A stretch of DNA of 55,594 nucleotides. It comes from Dialister sp. (GTDB lineage Bacteria; Bacillota; Negativicutes; Veillonellales; Dialisteraceae). Below the pieces are notes generated by a model that saw only the letters and a program-made list of their open reading frames with translations, had not been told where the DNA came from and ran no database searches. How positions within the stretch are numbered: the stretch's first letter is position 1; every line of letters begins with the position of its first letter. A program made the translations under genes and the position numbers. This document shows, piece after piece, positions 43,674 through 51,240 of the stretch. The stretch is taken from NCBI GenBank assembly GCA_022722495.1, contig JAIJLI010000002.1, positions 1 to 55,594 of the forward strand, read 5' to 3'.

Positions 43674-43681
43674 CAAAGGTA
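43673..43681 (-). promoter_or_regulatory. Leftward promoter of the XRE regulator
   Basis: The reverse strand reads TACCTTTGT, overlapping the last TGCGCA box. The leader to the ATG at 43535 is ~130 nt. Confidence 0.55.
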
Positions 43682-43709
43682 CGATTATTTTTTTAATAAA
43701 ACAAATTAT

Positions 43710-43937
43710 ATGAAGGAAAAAATAAATTTGTTGTCAGAAAGAGACAAAAAAAGACTCTTGATTATAGATACATATAAGAAAGAGTATCGTCCTCTCGTTG
43801 AAAACGGAGAGGTTACGCCAAACCGGGTGTTCATCAAGCTCGCTGAGGATTTTTCATATTCACGCTACGGAATAACAAGAATCCTTGCGAATGCCGGTTT
43901 ATACAAAATGAAGAGCAAACAATCTTTAAATTCATAA
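43710..43937 (+). CDS. Small helix-turn-helix protein of element 2
   Basis: 75 aa from the ATG at 43710; an upstream in-frame start would run through the operator. It is basic and helical (LSERDKKRLLIIDTYKKEYR) with a C-terminal HTH look (NRVFIKLAEDFSYSRYGITR). It is the first gene of the rightward operon, 2 bp before the next, and may act as activator or antirepressor. No named family. Confidence 0.6.
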   Translation: MKEKINLLSERDKKRLLIIDTYKKEYRPLVENGEVTPNRVFIKLAEDFSYSRYGITRILANAGLYKMKSKQSLNS

Positions 43938-43939
43938 AT

Positions 43940-44221
43940 ATGGAAGCAATTATCATAAGTGACAAAGCCGTGACATTTCAGGAGTTTGTTTCTGAACTAT
44001 CTGACGTAATAGCTCATAAGCTAGCCAAGCAGATGAAGGAACCTGCCAAGGTGAGAGTCTCCCAAAATGAAGCCTTCCGCACCTATGGCAAAGGGAATGT
44101 ACAAAGATGGATTAGAACCAACCGACTCAAACCTGTTGCCAAACATCCAGGTAAAATTGAATATTTAGTAGCTGATTTGGTGAAGCTAAGTAATGTTGAA
44201 CAAGATTATCTTTATGTATGA
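43940..44221 (+). CDS. Excisionase/MerR-like DNA-binding protein
   Basis: 93 aa. The C-terminal half (RVSQNEAFRTYGKGNVQRWI, then NRLKPVAKHPGKIEYLVADL) follows the excisionase-like winged-helix layout: helix, turn, a W-x-x-x-N-R-L helix end, and a K-x-x-Y-x-x-x-D wing. The N-terminus resembles the LxxLxxxIAxxLAxQM helix of small Bacteroidetes mobile-element proteins. It probably binds DNA for replication or excision control. Its stop overlaps the next start (ATGA). Confidence 0.6.
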   Translation: MEAIIISDKAVTFQEFVSELSDVIAHKLAKQMKEPAKVRVSQNEAFRTYGKGNVQRWIRTNRLKPVAKHPGKIEYLVADLVKLSNVEQDYLYV

Positions 44222-44526
44222 CATACAAAATAAAAAGAAGTATGACTTATTCACAACATTTGAGACCTTCGTGGATAGTCATATTACTATATGAAGTACC
44301 ACCTTTTGTATATGACACTTGTCAAACGGTGGAAGAATGTAGAGACAAGCTCAAAGTCATCCTTAAAGTAATTAATACGACGGAAGTTATATATACAAAT
44401 AAGAGACAGGCACTTAGAAAGGTCAAGCAAATTGAGCTTCGTGAAGACAGGATTGAGATCCGGTCCTCATACGGCAAAGTGCAATTGGTATTTAAAATTG
44501 AAAAGATTAACAAAAATGAATGGTAA
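44218..44526 (+). CDS. Unknown small protein of element 2, 102 aa
   Basis: 102 aa, translationally coupled to its neighbours: ATGA overlap upstream and an 11-bp overlap with the replication initiator downstream. Mixed alpha/beta: SWIVILLYEVPPFVYDTCQT, then TVEECRDKLKVILKVINTTE and a basic strand region (LREDRIEIRSSYGKVQLVFK). No family is recognised. Its place suggests a role in replication control. Confidence 0.5.
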   Translation: MTYKIKRSMTYSQHLRPSWIVILLYEVPPFVYDTCQTVEECRDKLKVILKVINTTEVIYTNKRQALRKVKQIELREDRIEIRSSYGKVQLVFKIEKINKNEW

Positions 44527-45433
44527 TAACACATGGATCAAACTGCCAAGGAACTTTCAAAACTGGCGTTGGTATAAAGAATCAAATATGGTTCACTTAT
44601 ACCTGTATCTCGTTATGAATGCCAATTTGCTGTCCGAAAATTACTTTGACATTAATATAAAAAGGGGAGAAATTATGATATCTCTTTCAAGACTTTCAAC
44701 GGATACTAATTTATCTATCAAGACACTTAGAACTTGTCTTGATAGGTTGAAACGTACTCACGAGATAGAATACCGCAACCTCAACCATGGCAGAATCATA
44801 ATCATAGTCAACTACGATATGTTTCAGCCAATAGGAATTGATGAAACTGCCCCATACTGGGTAAAGCTCTACAGAAAGATAGAGCAATGGTGTTGGTACA
44901 CTCACCCTAAAATGGTACACCTGCTGATTCATTTCCTTATTAAGGCAAAAGCGATTCTATCGGGGAACGATTTTACTTTTCAACTGGAGACAAGCTATAA
45001 CTTGCTCAGCAAAGAAACAGGAATATCTGTTCAAAGTGTGAGAACATGCATAAAAAAGATGCAGTCAAGTGGAGTTATTGAGTTTCTGCCATCACCAACA
45101 AACCTCTTTAGTACCATAAGGGTTTGCAACTACGAAAATTACCAAGTAACCAACAAGGTAAGGGGCGTAATAGACAACCATAGCTATGGCAACAAGGGCA
45201 CGATACCAGGTGAGTTAGATGTTGATTTTGAAAATAGCAAAAAATCAACAAACCTAAATATCTCCACAAGTCATTGTCCCCCAACGTCTTACGAGAGCAC
45301 AAAAACCTCAAAGGGCACAACAAGGGCACGAGAGGGGCACGACAAGGGCACGACAAGGGCACGACAAGGGCACGACAAGGGCACGACAAGGGCACGACAA
45401 GGGCACGACAAGGGCAACACTAAAAGAATATAA
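44516..45433 (+). CDS. Replication initiator with duplicated winged-helix domain, truncated by frame in an 11-bp repeat
   Basis: 305 aa from the ATG at 44516 (overlaps the previous stop). Two related domains lie in tandem: ~5-103 starting WIKLPRNFQNWRWYKES and ~110-210 starting WVKLYRKIEQWCWYTHP. Both have the W-x-K-L-x-R...W-x-W-Y opening and winged-helix core of Bacteroidetes replication-initiator N-domains, which normally occur singly. After ~275 the protein enters an 11-residue periodic peptide (GHDKGTTRARQ) encoded by the 11-bp repeat and stops at 45433. The expected C-terminal domain continues in another frame after the repeat (45423-45863). Confidence 0.75.
   Translation: MNGNNTWIKLPRNFQNWRWYKESNMVHLYLYLVMNANLLSENYFDINIKRGEIMISLSRLSTDTNLSIKTLRTCLDRLKRTHEIEYRNLNHGRIIIIVNYDMFQPIGIDETAPYWVKLYRKIEQWCWYTHPKMVHLLIHFLIKAKAILSGNDFTFQLETSYNLLSKETGISVQSVRTCIKKMQSSGVIEFLPSPTNLFSTIRVCNYENYQVTNKVRGVIDNHSYGNKGTIPGELDVDFENSKKSTNLNISTSHCPPTSYESTKTSKGTTRAREGHDKGTTRARQGHDKGTTRARQGHDKGNTKRI
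45313..45422 (+). repeat. 11-bp tandem repeat (ten units, seven perfect) inside the initiator gene
   Basis: GGGCACGACAA and variants begin every 11 bp from 45313 to 45412. The seven units starting at 45335, 45346, 45357, 45368, 45379, 45390 and 45401 are identical. Because 11 is not a multiple of 3, each change of one unit shifts the downstream frame, while all three frames inside the repeat stay open with the same cyclic peptide. Confidence 0.92.
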
Positions 45434-45863
45434 TAATATAAGAAATAAAGAAATAAAGAATATCAACTACGACGACGCGCGTGAGGGAGTTGTTTTCGTC
45501 GAAGCAGAGGAAGTCAAAGACGAGCAGAAAGAAAACCTACAAAAGAAAGCAGGCAAAGAAACCTACAAAGAAAAACTTCTTGAAGATGGGGTTTGGATGA
45601 CGGCCATGGGAAAGAAGTTTCATCTTGACCAAGGCGAAATAAAAAGACTGCTGGACGATTTCGATTTGGAACTCATCTGTCGAGGGAACAACGAAGACAA
45701 AGGCTTCAAGGATTACAAGTGCCATTTCTTCGACTGGCTAAAACTGAGAAGCAACACCCTGCGCACCATTTCGTCTTCCACACAAGCCAAAGGTGAAAGG
45801 TGGGAAGGAGAAAAGTTCGTTCCAAAAAGTTCGGAAGGAGGTATATATGATGGGCCTTTCTGA
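45423..45863 (+). CDS. Out-of-frame C-terminal domain of the replication initiator
   Basis: The frame is open from inside the repeat to 45863. It reads INYDDAREGVVFVEAEEVKD, a linker, then KEKLLEDGVWMTAMGKKFHL, a helical domain with DFDLELICRG and CHFFDWLKLRSN. This W-x-x-x-M-x-x-x-F-x-L...HFxxWL pattern is the usual C-terminal part of Bacteroidetes DnaD-like initiators. The only ATG of note is at 45597. One extra 11-bp unit upstream (or two fewer) would fuse it with 44516-45433 into 452 aa. It could also be translated alone. It overlaps the next gene by 17 bp. Confidence 0.7.
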   Translation, partial: KEYNNIRNKEIKNINYDDAREGVVFVEAEEVKDEQKENLQKKAGKETYKEKLLEDGVWMTAMGKKFHLDQGEIKRLLDDFDLELICRGNNEDKGFKDYKCHFFDWLKLRSNTLRTISSSTQAKGERWEGEKFVPKSSEGGIYDGPF

Positions 45864-46476
45864 TTTAAGCTTTGACGAAAATTACTGCTACAGATGGCTA
45901 GTGCATTTGTTTGCGGTAGAAGTAAGAAAGAGAAATAGAGAATACGAAGCCAACCAGGAACAGCAAGAAGCCATAGCAAATGTTGCAAGTTGGCTGGCTA
46001 ACTCCAAGAATCACTTTGGTCTTGTCCTTAACGGTATAACCGGAAACGGTAAGACCACCCTGATAAAGGCAATGAGAAGCTTTTTCAACGTATGCAAGAT
46101 TAAAGATCCTATATGCGAAGAAGGTGAATCATTAACCCTTAAAGCTGGAATATGGTTTGTGACTTCAAGGGAATTGTACCATCTCTATTCCTCAAACAGG
46201 AAGAGATTTGAAAGATGTATGAACACTTTCATCCTTGCAATTGACGATTTTGGAACCGAAGAATCTGATTTTTGTCAGTATGGAAACAGATACAAGCCGC
46301 TCGAAGAGCTGCTGTCATATCGCTATGACAGGATGCTGCCGACCATTCTGACAACCAATCTTGGCGGAAAAGCCATTCGTGACAAGTACGGAGACCGTTT
46401 GGCCGACCGATTCAACGAAATGATGCAAGTGATTACTCTTCCGGATATTAATTTTAGAAATATTAATCAAGTATGA
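45847..46476 (+). CDS. DnaC-like AAA+ helicase loader
   Basis: 209 aa from the ATG at 45847, which has a good GGAGGT site 10 bp upstream; an earlier in-frame start would lie deep in the previous gene. Walker A is LNGITGNGKTTLIKAM (~60), Walker B FILAIDDFGTEES (~130), and a sensor-like arginine lies in ILTTNLGGKAIRDKYGDRL. Such proteins load the replicative helicase at element origins. It follows the initiator and overlaps the primase start by ATGA. Confidence 0.85.
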   Translation: MMGLSDLSFDENYCYRWLVHLFAVEVRKRNREYEANQEQQEAIANVASWLANSKNHFGLVLNGITGNGKTTLIKAMRSFFNVCKIKDPICEEGESLTLKAGIWFVTSRELYHLYSSNRKRFERCMNTFILAIDDFGTEESDFCQYGNRYKPLEELLSYRYDRMLPTILTTNLGGKAIRDKYGDRLADRFNEMMQVITLPDINFRNINQV

Positions 46477-47534
46477 GACAGACAGAATTAAGTGAAATAC
46501 TCAGCAGAACTAGCGGAGGACTTACCGTTTTCACACACTATCTTGGAGAGAAATGCCTTTCCAAGAAGTTCTGTAATCCATTCAGGGAAGACCGCCATCC
46601 GTCCTGCAGGTTATACCGTAACAAGGCCGCTGACGGAACAATGAGATACTACATGAAGGATTTCGCCAATGATGACTATTACGGAGACTGTTTCTGGATG
46701 GTCAGCAAATATCTCAATCTATCCCTCTCCCAGGACTTCAAGTCGATTCTGGAGACGATAGATCACGATTTGTCATTAGGAGTCTTTGACAAAACGCCTA
46801 AAGCAGTCAAAGGTACCATTGATTACGCTAAGAGAATGGAAGAGAAATACAAGAGAATGGAGAAAACGTCGATTGGGTCTTTTACTCTTAAGACAAGAGA
46901 GTTCAATCAGCCGGAATTGGATTACTGGATGCAGTATGGCATAACAGTGGAGATTTTGAATAGATTCAATGTTAAAGGTGTTGAATCCTGTACAATCGAA
47001 AAAAAAGATGGGAAAAGCTTTTCGGTTTTCTCGTCTATATACCTTCCGATGTTTGGTTATTGCTTTGACAATGGGAAAGGGTATAAAATATACAGACCGA
47101 AAGCAGCTAGCAGGTTTATGTATCTAGGCAGGTTGCCAAATCCGTATATATTCGGGTGGGAGCAACTTCCGGCAAGTGGAGATATGGTATTCATAACCGG
47201 TGGAGAAAAAGATGTCATGTCTCTAGCCGCCCACGGATTCAACGCAATATCGTTTAATAGCGAGACCGCCAAGATTCCAATAGATACACTGAAAGATCTT
47301 TCTTCCAGGTTCAGATCCATTATTGTTCTGTTCGATAGCGACGAGACAGGAATTAAAGAGTCTGCATCACGTTGTGAGGAAAATAAAGACCTTGTATCTA
47401 TCAAGCGTGTGGTTTTGCCGCTGAAAGGAGACAAAACGGAAAAAGATATAAGTGATTTCTTTAAGATTGGGAGAACCGCAGAAAATCTTTTAGAGGTTAT
47501 AAACTCTCAACAAACGCCCTATAAGGCGAAATAA
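46473..47534 (+). CDS. Toprim-domain primase
   Basis: 353 aa. The N-terminal part carries a zinc-finger-like segment (KCLSKKFCNPFREDRHPSCR) that likely reads template DNA. The Toprim core is visible as VFITGGEKDVMSLAAHG (~245) and IIVLFDSDETGIKES (~290), with the catalytic Glu and DxD. It makes RNA primers for element replication. No helicase domain is fused, which fits the neighbouring loader recruiting host DnaB. ATGA overlap with the loader supports one operon. Confidence 0.85.
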   Translation: MRQTELSEILSRTSGGLTVFTHYLGEKCLSKKFCNPFREDRHPSCRLYRNKAADGTMRYYMKDFANDDYYGDCFWMVSKYLNLSLSQDFKSILETIDHDLSLGVFDKTPKAVKGTIDYAKRMEEKYKRMEKTSIGSFTLKTREFNQPELDYWMQYGITVEILNRFNVKGVESCTIEKKDGKSFSVFSSIYLPMFGYCFDNGKGYKIYRPKAASRFMYLGRLPNPYIFGWEQLPASGDMVFITGGEKDVMSLAAHGFNAISFNSETAKIPIDTLKDLSSRFRSIIVLFDSDETGIKESASRCEENKDLVSIKRVVLPLKGDKTEKDISDFFKIGRTAENLLEVINSQQTPYKAK

Positions 47535-47563
47535 GGGGTATAGAACAGAATATTAATTAGTTA

Positions 47564-48208
47564 ATGATAAACGATATGGCAAACAGAAAAATAACGCCTC
47601 AGAGACCAAAAATGGAAAGGAATACCAAAAAGAAGGCTATGGGGTACGGAAAAAAGATAGAAATTAGCAATCTGTCTCCCGAAGACGAGAAGATTCTAAA
47701 CTCTTTTGGAATAAAAGGAAAGAACTGTCTTTCCGGATTGTTTTCAATGGAGTTATATTCACTGTCTGGAGTAGAAAAAGGCATCGGAATGATAAATACC
47801 AATTATGGATACGAGTTTCTTAACCAAAATACAAAGAAACAGCAATTTGGACTCGTAAAAACCGGATACGTGTTTATAGGAGTACAAGGTAAGAAAAGAA
47901 CGCAAGACTGCTGCGTCTTTTACGATTTAAAGGATTATCTGTCGTATCTAGGCATTAACCAGAATAGTCCCCTTAGCTTACCTAAGGGAACCGACTGTTT
48001 TATTTTATGCGGAGCGATCAACTACTTCGGACTCGTTGTTGACACTGATGAATATGAGAATATAAATGTATTCATGCCAAATTCGGTATTTGGAAAATCT
48101 CTCGTAAAGACCATGCAAGAGAGAAATCCGAACCACATAAAGAACTTCGATGTTTTTTATGGTGGATACAAAACTCTCTACGAGTACTATAACAACATAA
48201 AGAGCTAG
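47564..48208 (+). CDS. Unknown protein of element 2, 214 aa
   Basis: 214 aa (the ATG at 47576 is an equally possible start, giving 210). The N-terminus is basic and disordered (KMERNTKKKAMGYGKKIEIS). The rest is globular with many Tyr/Phe/Gly (QFGLVKTGYVFIGVQGKKRT, YDLKDYLSYLG, GTDCFILCGAINYFGLVVDT). The last segment alternates strands and helices as in Toprim or Rossmann folds, but no catalytic motif is seen. It follows the primase by 29 bp. Confidence 0.55.
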   Translation: MINDMANRKITPQRPKMERNTKKKAMGYGKKIEISNLSPEDEKILNSFGIKGKNCLSGLFSMELYSLSGVEKGIGMINTNYGYEFLNQNTKKQQFGLVKTGYVFIGVQGKKRTQDCCVFYDLKDYLSYLGINQNSPLSLPKGTDCFILCGAINYFGLVVDTDEYENINVFMPNSVFGKSLVKTMQERNPNHIKNFDVFYGGYKTLYEYYNNIKS

Positions 48209-48211
48209 CCA

Positions 48212-48310
48212 ATGATAATAATTATTTTTTCAGTCTTGATTGTAGTATTAATAATCGCCATCATCTATGAGATAAAATACACTTATAGAGACGGTGGGTT
48301 ATGGAAGTAG
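48212..48310 (+). CDS. Small single-pass membrane peptide, 32 aa
   Basis: ATG at 48212, 3 bp after the previous stop. It encodes an Ile/Val-rich membrane helix (IIIIFSVLIVVLIIAIIYEI) followed by KYTYRDGGLWK. The tight spacing in the operon and the clean membrane topology support it. Function unknown. Confidence 0.45.
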   Translation: MIIIIFSVLIVVLIIAIIYEIKYTYRDGGLWK

Positions 48311-48332
48311 ATTAATAAAACTAATAAGCAAT

Positions 48333-48908
48333 ATGGAATTAGAATTTTTAAGTTTAACAAGAAGCGAGAAAAATCTAGAAAAGCTGGATGAGTACTGGGA
48401 ATCATCCAGCTATGAGGATAAGTTTTTCTCGATATCCCGGGAATTTTACAAGAAGAAAAAATATACTCCTTTAGGTAATATGAAGTTGTTCAGAGTGTTG
48501 TCATTCTACATTAAAGCTTCCATTACGATGGAAAACATTAGACTGCTCTGCAACGTCATAAGAACAAAATATCAGATAGAGTGCTTCCAAATATCGATTG
48601 ACAGAGAAGACAACAGAGTTTATCTCCAGTTTGTCTGGTTGAACGAGGAATATGATAGTATCATCCTTACACCTTTCGACTGGAAGAAAATTACAGTTCT
48701 GATTATCAGATATCTGAACCTTCCTCGTCCTGCCAGCACCAAACCATTAGTTAAATATTATCTCAAGGATGCGTACGAATATGACCAAGAAATTTTCAAC
48801 AAGCAACTAGAGGTACTCTTTCAGGCAAAAGTTAAGGGGCTGAACTATGGATTGATACAGGATGCTCTGCAATATGCAGAAGGGATGTGCAGAGGTGAAT
48901 TAAAGTAA
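48333..48908 (+). CDS. Unknown protein of element 2, 191 aa
   Basis: 191 aa from the ATG at 48333; an upstream GTG at 48294 would overlap the small membrane ORF. It is helical at the N-terminus (SREFYKKKKYTPLGNMKLFR), then beta (FQISIDREDNRVYLQFVWLN), then helical again (KQLEVLFQAKVKGLNYGLIQ). No family is recognised. It is part of the same rightward operon, 7 bp before the macro-domain gene. Confidence 0.55.
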   Translation: MELEFLSLTRSEKNLEKLDEYWESSSYEDKFFSISREFYKKKKYTPLGNMKLFRVLSFYIKASITMENIRLLCNVIRTKYQIECFQISIDREDNRVYLQFVWLNEEYDSIILTPFDWKKITVLIIRYLNLPRPASTKPLVKYYLKDAYEYDQEIFNKQLEVLFQAKVKGLNYGLIQDALQYAEGMCRGELK

Positions 48909-48915
48909 ACGGAAG

Positions 48916-49455
48916 ATGAATTGCTCCATATCAGAAGTAAAAGGCGATATAATGTTCGCCAATACAAATGTAGTAGTATTGCCGGTCTCACCAGATGGGG
49001 CCGGTAATATCCTCATGACACGTAGATTTATGAACAAATTCCCTATTATGAGACAGAAGTACGAAAATTTCTGTAAGGACAACCTGTTCTCTCCCGGCAA
49101 AATTTGGATCTACAGAACTTACACTAGGAATATTTTGCTGTTATCCGTTGAAAACCAGAAACAGGAATCCGACGAAAAGACGTTTCGTTTCATTCTCAAA
49201 AAGATAAAGAGTATATATAAAGAAAGAGAAATCTCTTCAATATCCTTCTCTTTGCATTCATTTTCAACCATTCCATCTGAAAGGGTAAAAGAGTTGATAA
49301 TTAAAGAATTTACAGACACGGATCTTATTATTGAATTTTATGTTGAAAGCGAATTGTCTTCCACAAAAATCATATCAGCACTAGAATCCTTGTGTGCTCC
49401 AATTCTAGAGGAGACAAAGATTAGAATCAAGGAAAAAATATGTTTTGAAATATAA
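48916..49455 (+). CDS. Macro-domain-like protein
   Basis: 179 aa. ISEVKGDIMFANTNVVVLPV followed by SPDGAGNILMTRRFMNKFP matches the opening of macro domains (the I-x-x-V-x-GDI motif, the n-x-V-(V/I)-p-V-s strand and the Gly-rich ligand loop), and ISFSLHSFSTIPSERVKELI their last strand-helix. Macro domains bind or remove ADP-ribose. Phage and plasmid versions can undo defence-related ADP-ribosylation. Key Asn and Gly positions are partly changed, so activity is uncertain. Last gene before the terminator 49455-49493. Confidence 0.65.
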   Translation: MNCSISEVKGDIMFANTNVVVLPVSPDGAGNILMTRRFMNKFPIMRQKYENFCKDNLFSPGKIWIYRTYTRNILLLSVENQKQESDEKTFRFILKKIKSIYKEREISSISFSLHSFSTIPSERVKELIIKEFTDTDLIIEFYVESELSSTKIISALESLCAPILEETKIRIKEKICFEI

Positions 49456-49493
49456 ATAGCCCCGGTATTCTTGTACCGAGGCTATTAAACTTT
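49455..49493 (+). terminator. Terminator of the replication operon
   Basis: AATAGCCCCGGTA-TTCTTG-TACCGAGGCTATT is a 13-bp stem with one mismatch, followed by AAACTTTT. Confidence 0.85.
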
Positions 49494-49541
49494 TGAGTAT
49501 CAGAAACTCACTCTATCAAACAATCAGTTCAAAATATATTC

Positions 49542-49640
49542 TTATCTATCTGGTCTGAAAGAATCACCAGAGTGCTTCATTGCGTTGCCAAACCCCTTGA
49601 AGAAGTTAGCAAAAAACAATAACAAAAAAATAGCTCCCAT
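49542..49640 (-). CDS. Possible 32-aa membrane peptide
   Basis: A complete ATG-to-TAA frame encodes GAIFLLLFFANFFKGFGNAM and a short polar tail (KHSGDSFRPDR). It lies 40 bp after, and co-directional with, the secreted 181-aa gene. The ribosome site is weak. Plausible but unproven. Confidence 0.35.
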   Translation of the reverse strand: MGAIFLLLFFANFFKGFGNAMKHSGDSFRPDR

Positions 49641-49680
49641 ATATTTGACTTTTAAAATGGTTTTGAATAACTTTTGATTC

Positions 49681-50226
49681 TTACTTTACCGAGAAAGTTG
49701 ACGGATGATTGATTTCCTTGGTGATTACGGCATATTCACCTGGTTCAAGTCCCTTTATGGTAAGAAGGAAGGATGATTCTCCATATTTCTTTGCCTGAAA
49801 CTTAATGTCGCCAATATAGGTTTTTACATTTGTTCCGCCAAAAAGAGCACTCTCGGCCATCATCCAACGACGCTCCTTCTTCTTTGTCTCGAATTTGATG
49901 ATACCAAGCAGATGATTTGGATTATCGTTGTGATTATCCACTCTAACTATGAAGGTAACATCCCTTGCAGGTAGTTTTGTAAGTCCTTCCCTACCCTTAA
50001 CGGCAAGGTAAGACTGACCTTTGGCCAGGAACATTCCTGCTACCGGTACAAAGGCAAGATTATTGGATTTCGCCTTAACATCGGCATCCTCGGTAGGCAT
50101 CAGCGTAGTTGTGCTATCTGCATTAACGATTGCTACCTGACCATTGTACTCTGGTTCTACAACATTCCCAGCATTTGCACCTAGTGTAAACAGGGAAACT
50201 AACATTGAAAAGATAATTTTCTTCAT
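49681..50226 (-). CDS. Secreted beta-rich protein, 181 aa
   Basis: 181 aa with a signal peptide (MKKIIFSMLVSLFTLGANAG). The mature part is beta-rich (AVKGREGLTKLPARDVTFIV, VRVDNHNDNPNHLLGIIKFE) and ends in a small Ig-like segment (LTIKGLEPGEYAVITKEIN). It resembles uncharacterised secreted proteins encoded in Bacteroidales mobile elements. It is divergent from parA across a shared control region. Function unknown; a surface or exclusion role is possible. Confidence 0.65.
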   Translation of the reverse strand: MKKIIFSMLVSLFTLGANAGNVVEPEYNGQVAIVNADSTTTLMPTEDADVKAKSNNLAFVPVAGMFLAKGQSYLAVKGREGLTKLPARDVTFIVRVDNHNDNPNHLLGIIKFETKKKERRWMMAESALFGGTNVKTYIGDIKFQAKKYGESSFLLTIKGLEPGEYAVITKEINHPSTFSVK

Positions 50227-50266
50227 AACTTATGTTTTTATATACTTTTATCTATGTTTTTACACT

Positions 50267-50275
50267 GCAAAGATA
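50267..50275 (-). promoter_or_regulatory. Leftward promoter of the secreted protein gene
   Basis: The reverse strand reads TATCTTTGC, a perfect -7 match. Confidence 0.65.
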
Positions 50276-50338
50276 CGAAAAATATTTGAAATATGCAAAT
50301 TTCTAGCCAAAAAATTTGGCTGAAACTTATATTTTTAT

Positions 50339-50347
50339 TATCTTTGC
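50339..50347 (+). promoter_or_regulatory. parA promoter
   Basis: TATCTTTGC at 50339-50347 with TTTG exactly 20 bp upstream gives a complete Bacteroidetes promoter. The leader is ~100 nt. Confidence 0.75.
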
Positions 50348-50409
50348 ACCATATTTAACGATATATGTATATATTTATATAAGTATATACCTATATAAAG
50401 GAATAAAAC

Positions 50410-50431
50410 GTGGTAGTTATACCACTGGTAT
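50410..50431. promoter_or_regulatory. Overlapping palindromes in the parA leader
   Basis: GTGGTA-GTTA-TACCAC (50410-50425) overlaps ATACCA-C-TGGTAT (50419-50431). Both are perfect. They lie in the parA leader, as expected for an autoregulatory operator or a parS-like site. Confidence 0.6.
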
Positions 50432-50452
50432 AAACATTAAAGTAATAGTTAT

Positions 50453-51214
50453 ATGAAAAAAGGTACAAGAATCATTGCAATTGCCAACCACAAGGGAGGT
50501 GTAGGTAAAACAACAACTACTGCTAGTATGGGAGCAATTTTGTCACAGAAGGGCTTTCATGTGCTTCTTATTGATCTGGATGCACAGGCTAACTTAACCT
50601 GTTCACTTTTGAAGCAAGAGGTAACAACATCCGTGTATAACGCATTCGTGGAATCAACAGACTTACCTATTTATAATATAGGAGAGAATCTAGACCTGGT
50701 TCCTTCTTCGCTGCAGCTTGCTCAGGCAGACCTTCAACTCGGATCAGCACTAGCAAGAGAGAGATTGTTAGAAGATCTCCTCTCTCCAATCAAGGAGAGA
50801 TACAACTATATATTGATAGATTGCCCTCCAAGTTTATCCCTGATGACTCTGAATGCGATAACTGCTGCAAATGAAGTTATCATACCGCTTGTTGCAGAAA
50901 CCCTACCATTCAAGGGATTGACAATGATTACCAACTTTGTTAAAATGGTAAAAGCAAAGCTCAATCCGAAGGTAGATGTCGAAGGCGTTCTGGTTACTAG
51001 ATACGAGAAGTCGAATCTCAGCAAACAGATAGAGAACGGTTTGCGTGAATCTCTTGGGGATTTGGTTTATAAGACCAAGATACGCAAGAACATCACTGTT
51101 GCCCAAGCACCTCTGGAAGCTACAAATATTGTAGATTACGACAAAAACAGCAATGGAGCTATTGATTATGTGTCTTTCACTGACGAATATCTTTCTCGTA
51201 CAGCTGTAGATTAA
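50453..51214 (+). CDS. parA: ParA-family partition ATPase
   Basis: 253 aa. The deviant Walker A motif ANHKGGVGKTTTTASMGA (~10-27), LLIDLDAQANLTCSL (~42) and YILIDCPPSLSLMTLN (~120) are intact. It sorts DNA by dynamic ATP-driven binding, here probably stabilising an excised or replicating form of element 2. There is no N-terminal HTH, so autorepression would need its partner. The next gene, 26 bp downstream, is the likely centromere-binding partner. Confidence 0.93.
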   Translation: MKKGTRIIAIANHKGGVGKTTTTASMGAILSQKGFHVLLIDLDAQANLTCSLLKQEVTTSVYNAFVESTDLPIYNIGENLDLVPSSLQLAQADLQLGSALARERLLEDLLSPIKERYNYILIDCPPSLSLMTLNAITAANEVIIPLVAETLPFKGLTMITNFVKMVKAKLNPKVDVEGVLVTRYEKSNLSKQIENGLRESLGDLVYKTKIRKNITVAQAPLEATNIVDYDKNSNGAIDYVSFTDEYLSRTAVD

Positions 51215-51240
51215 TGTGTAACAATTGAATTTAATCAAAG

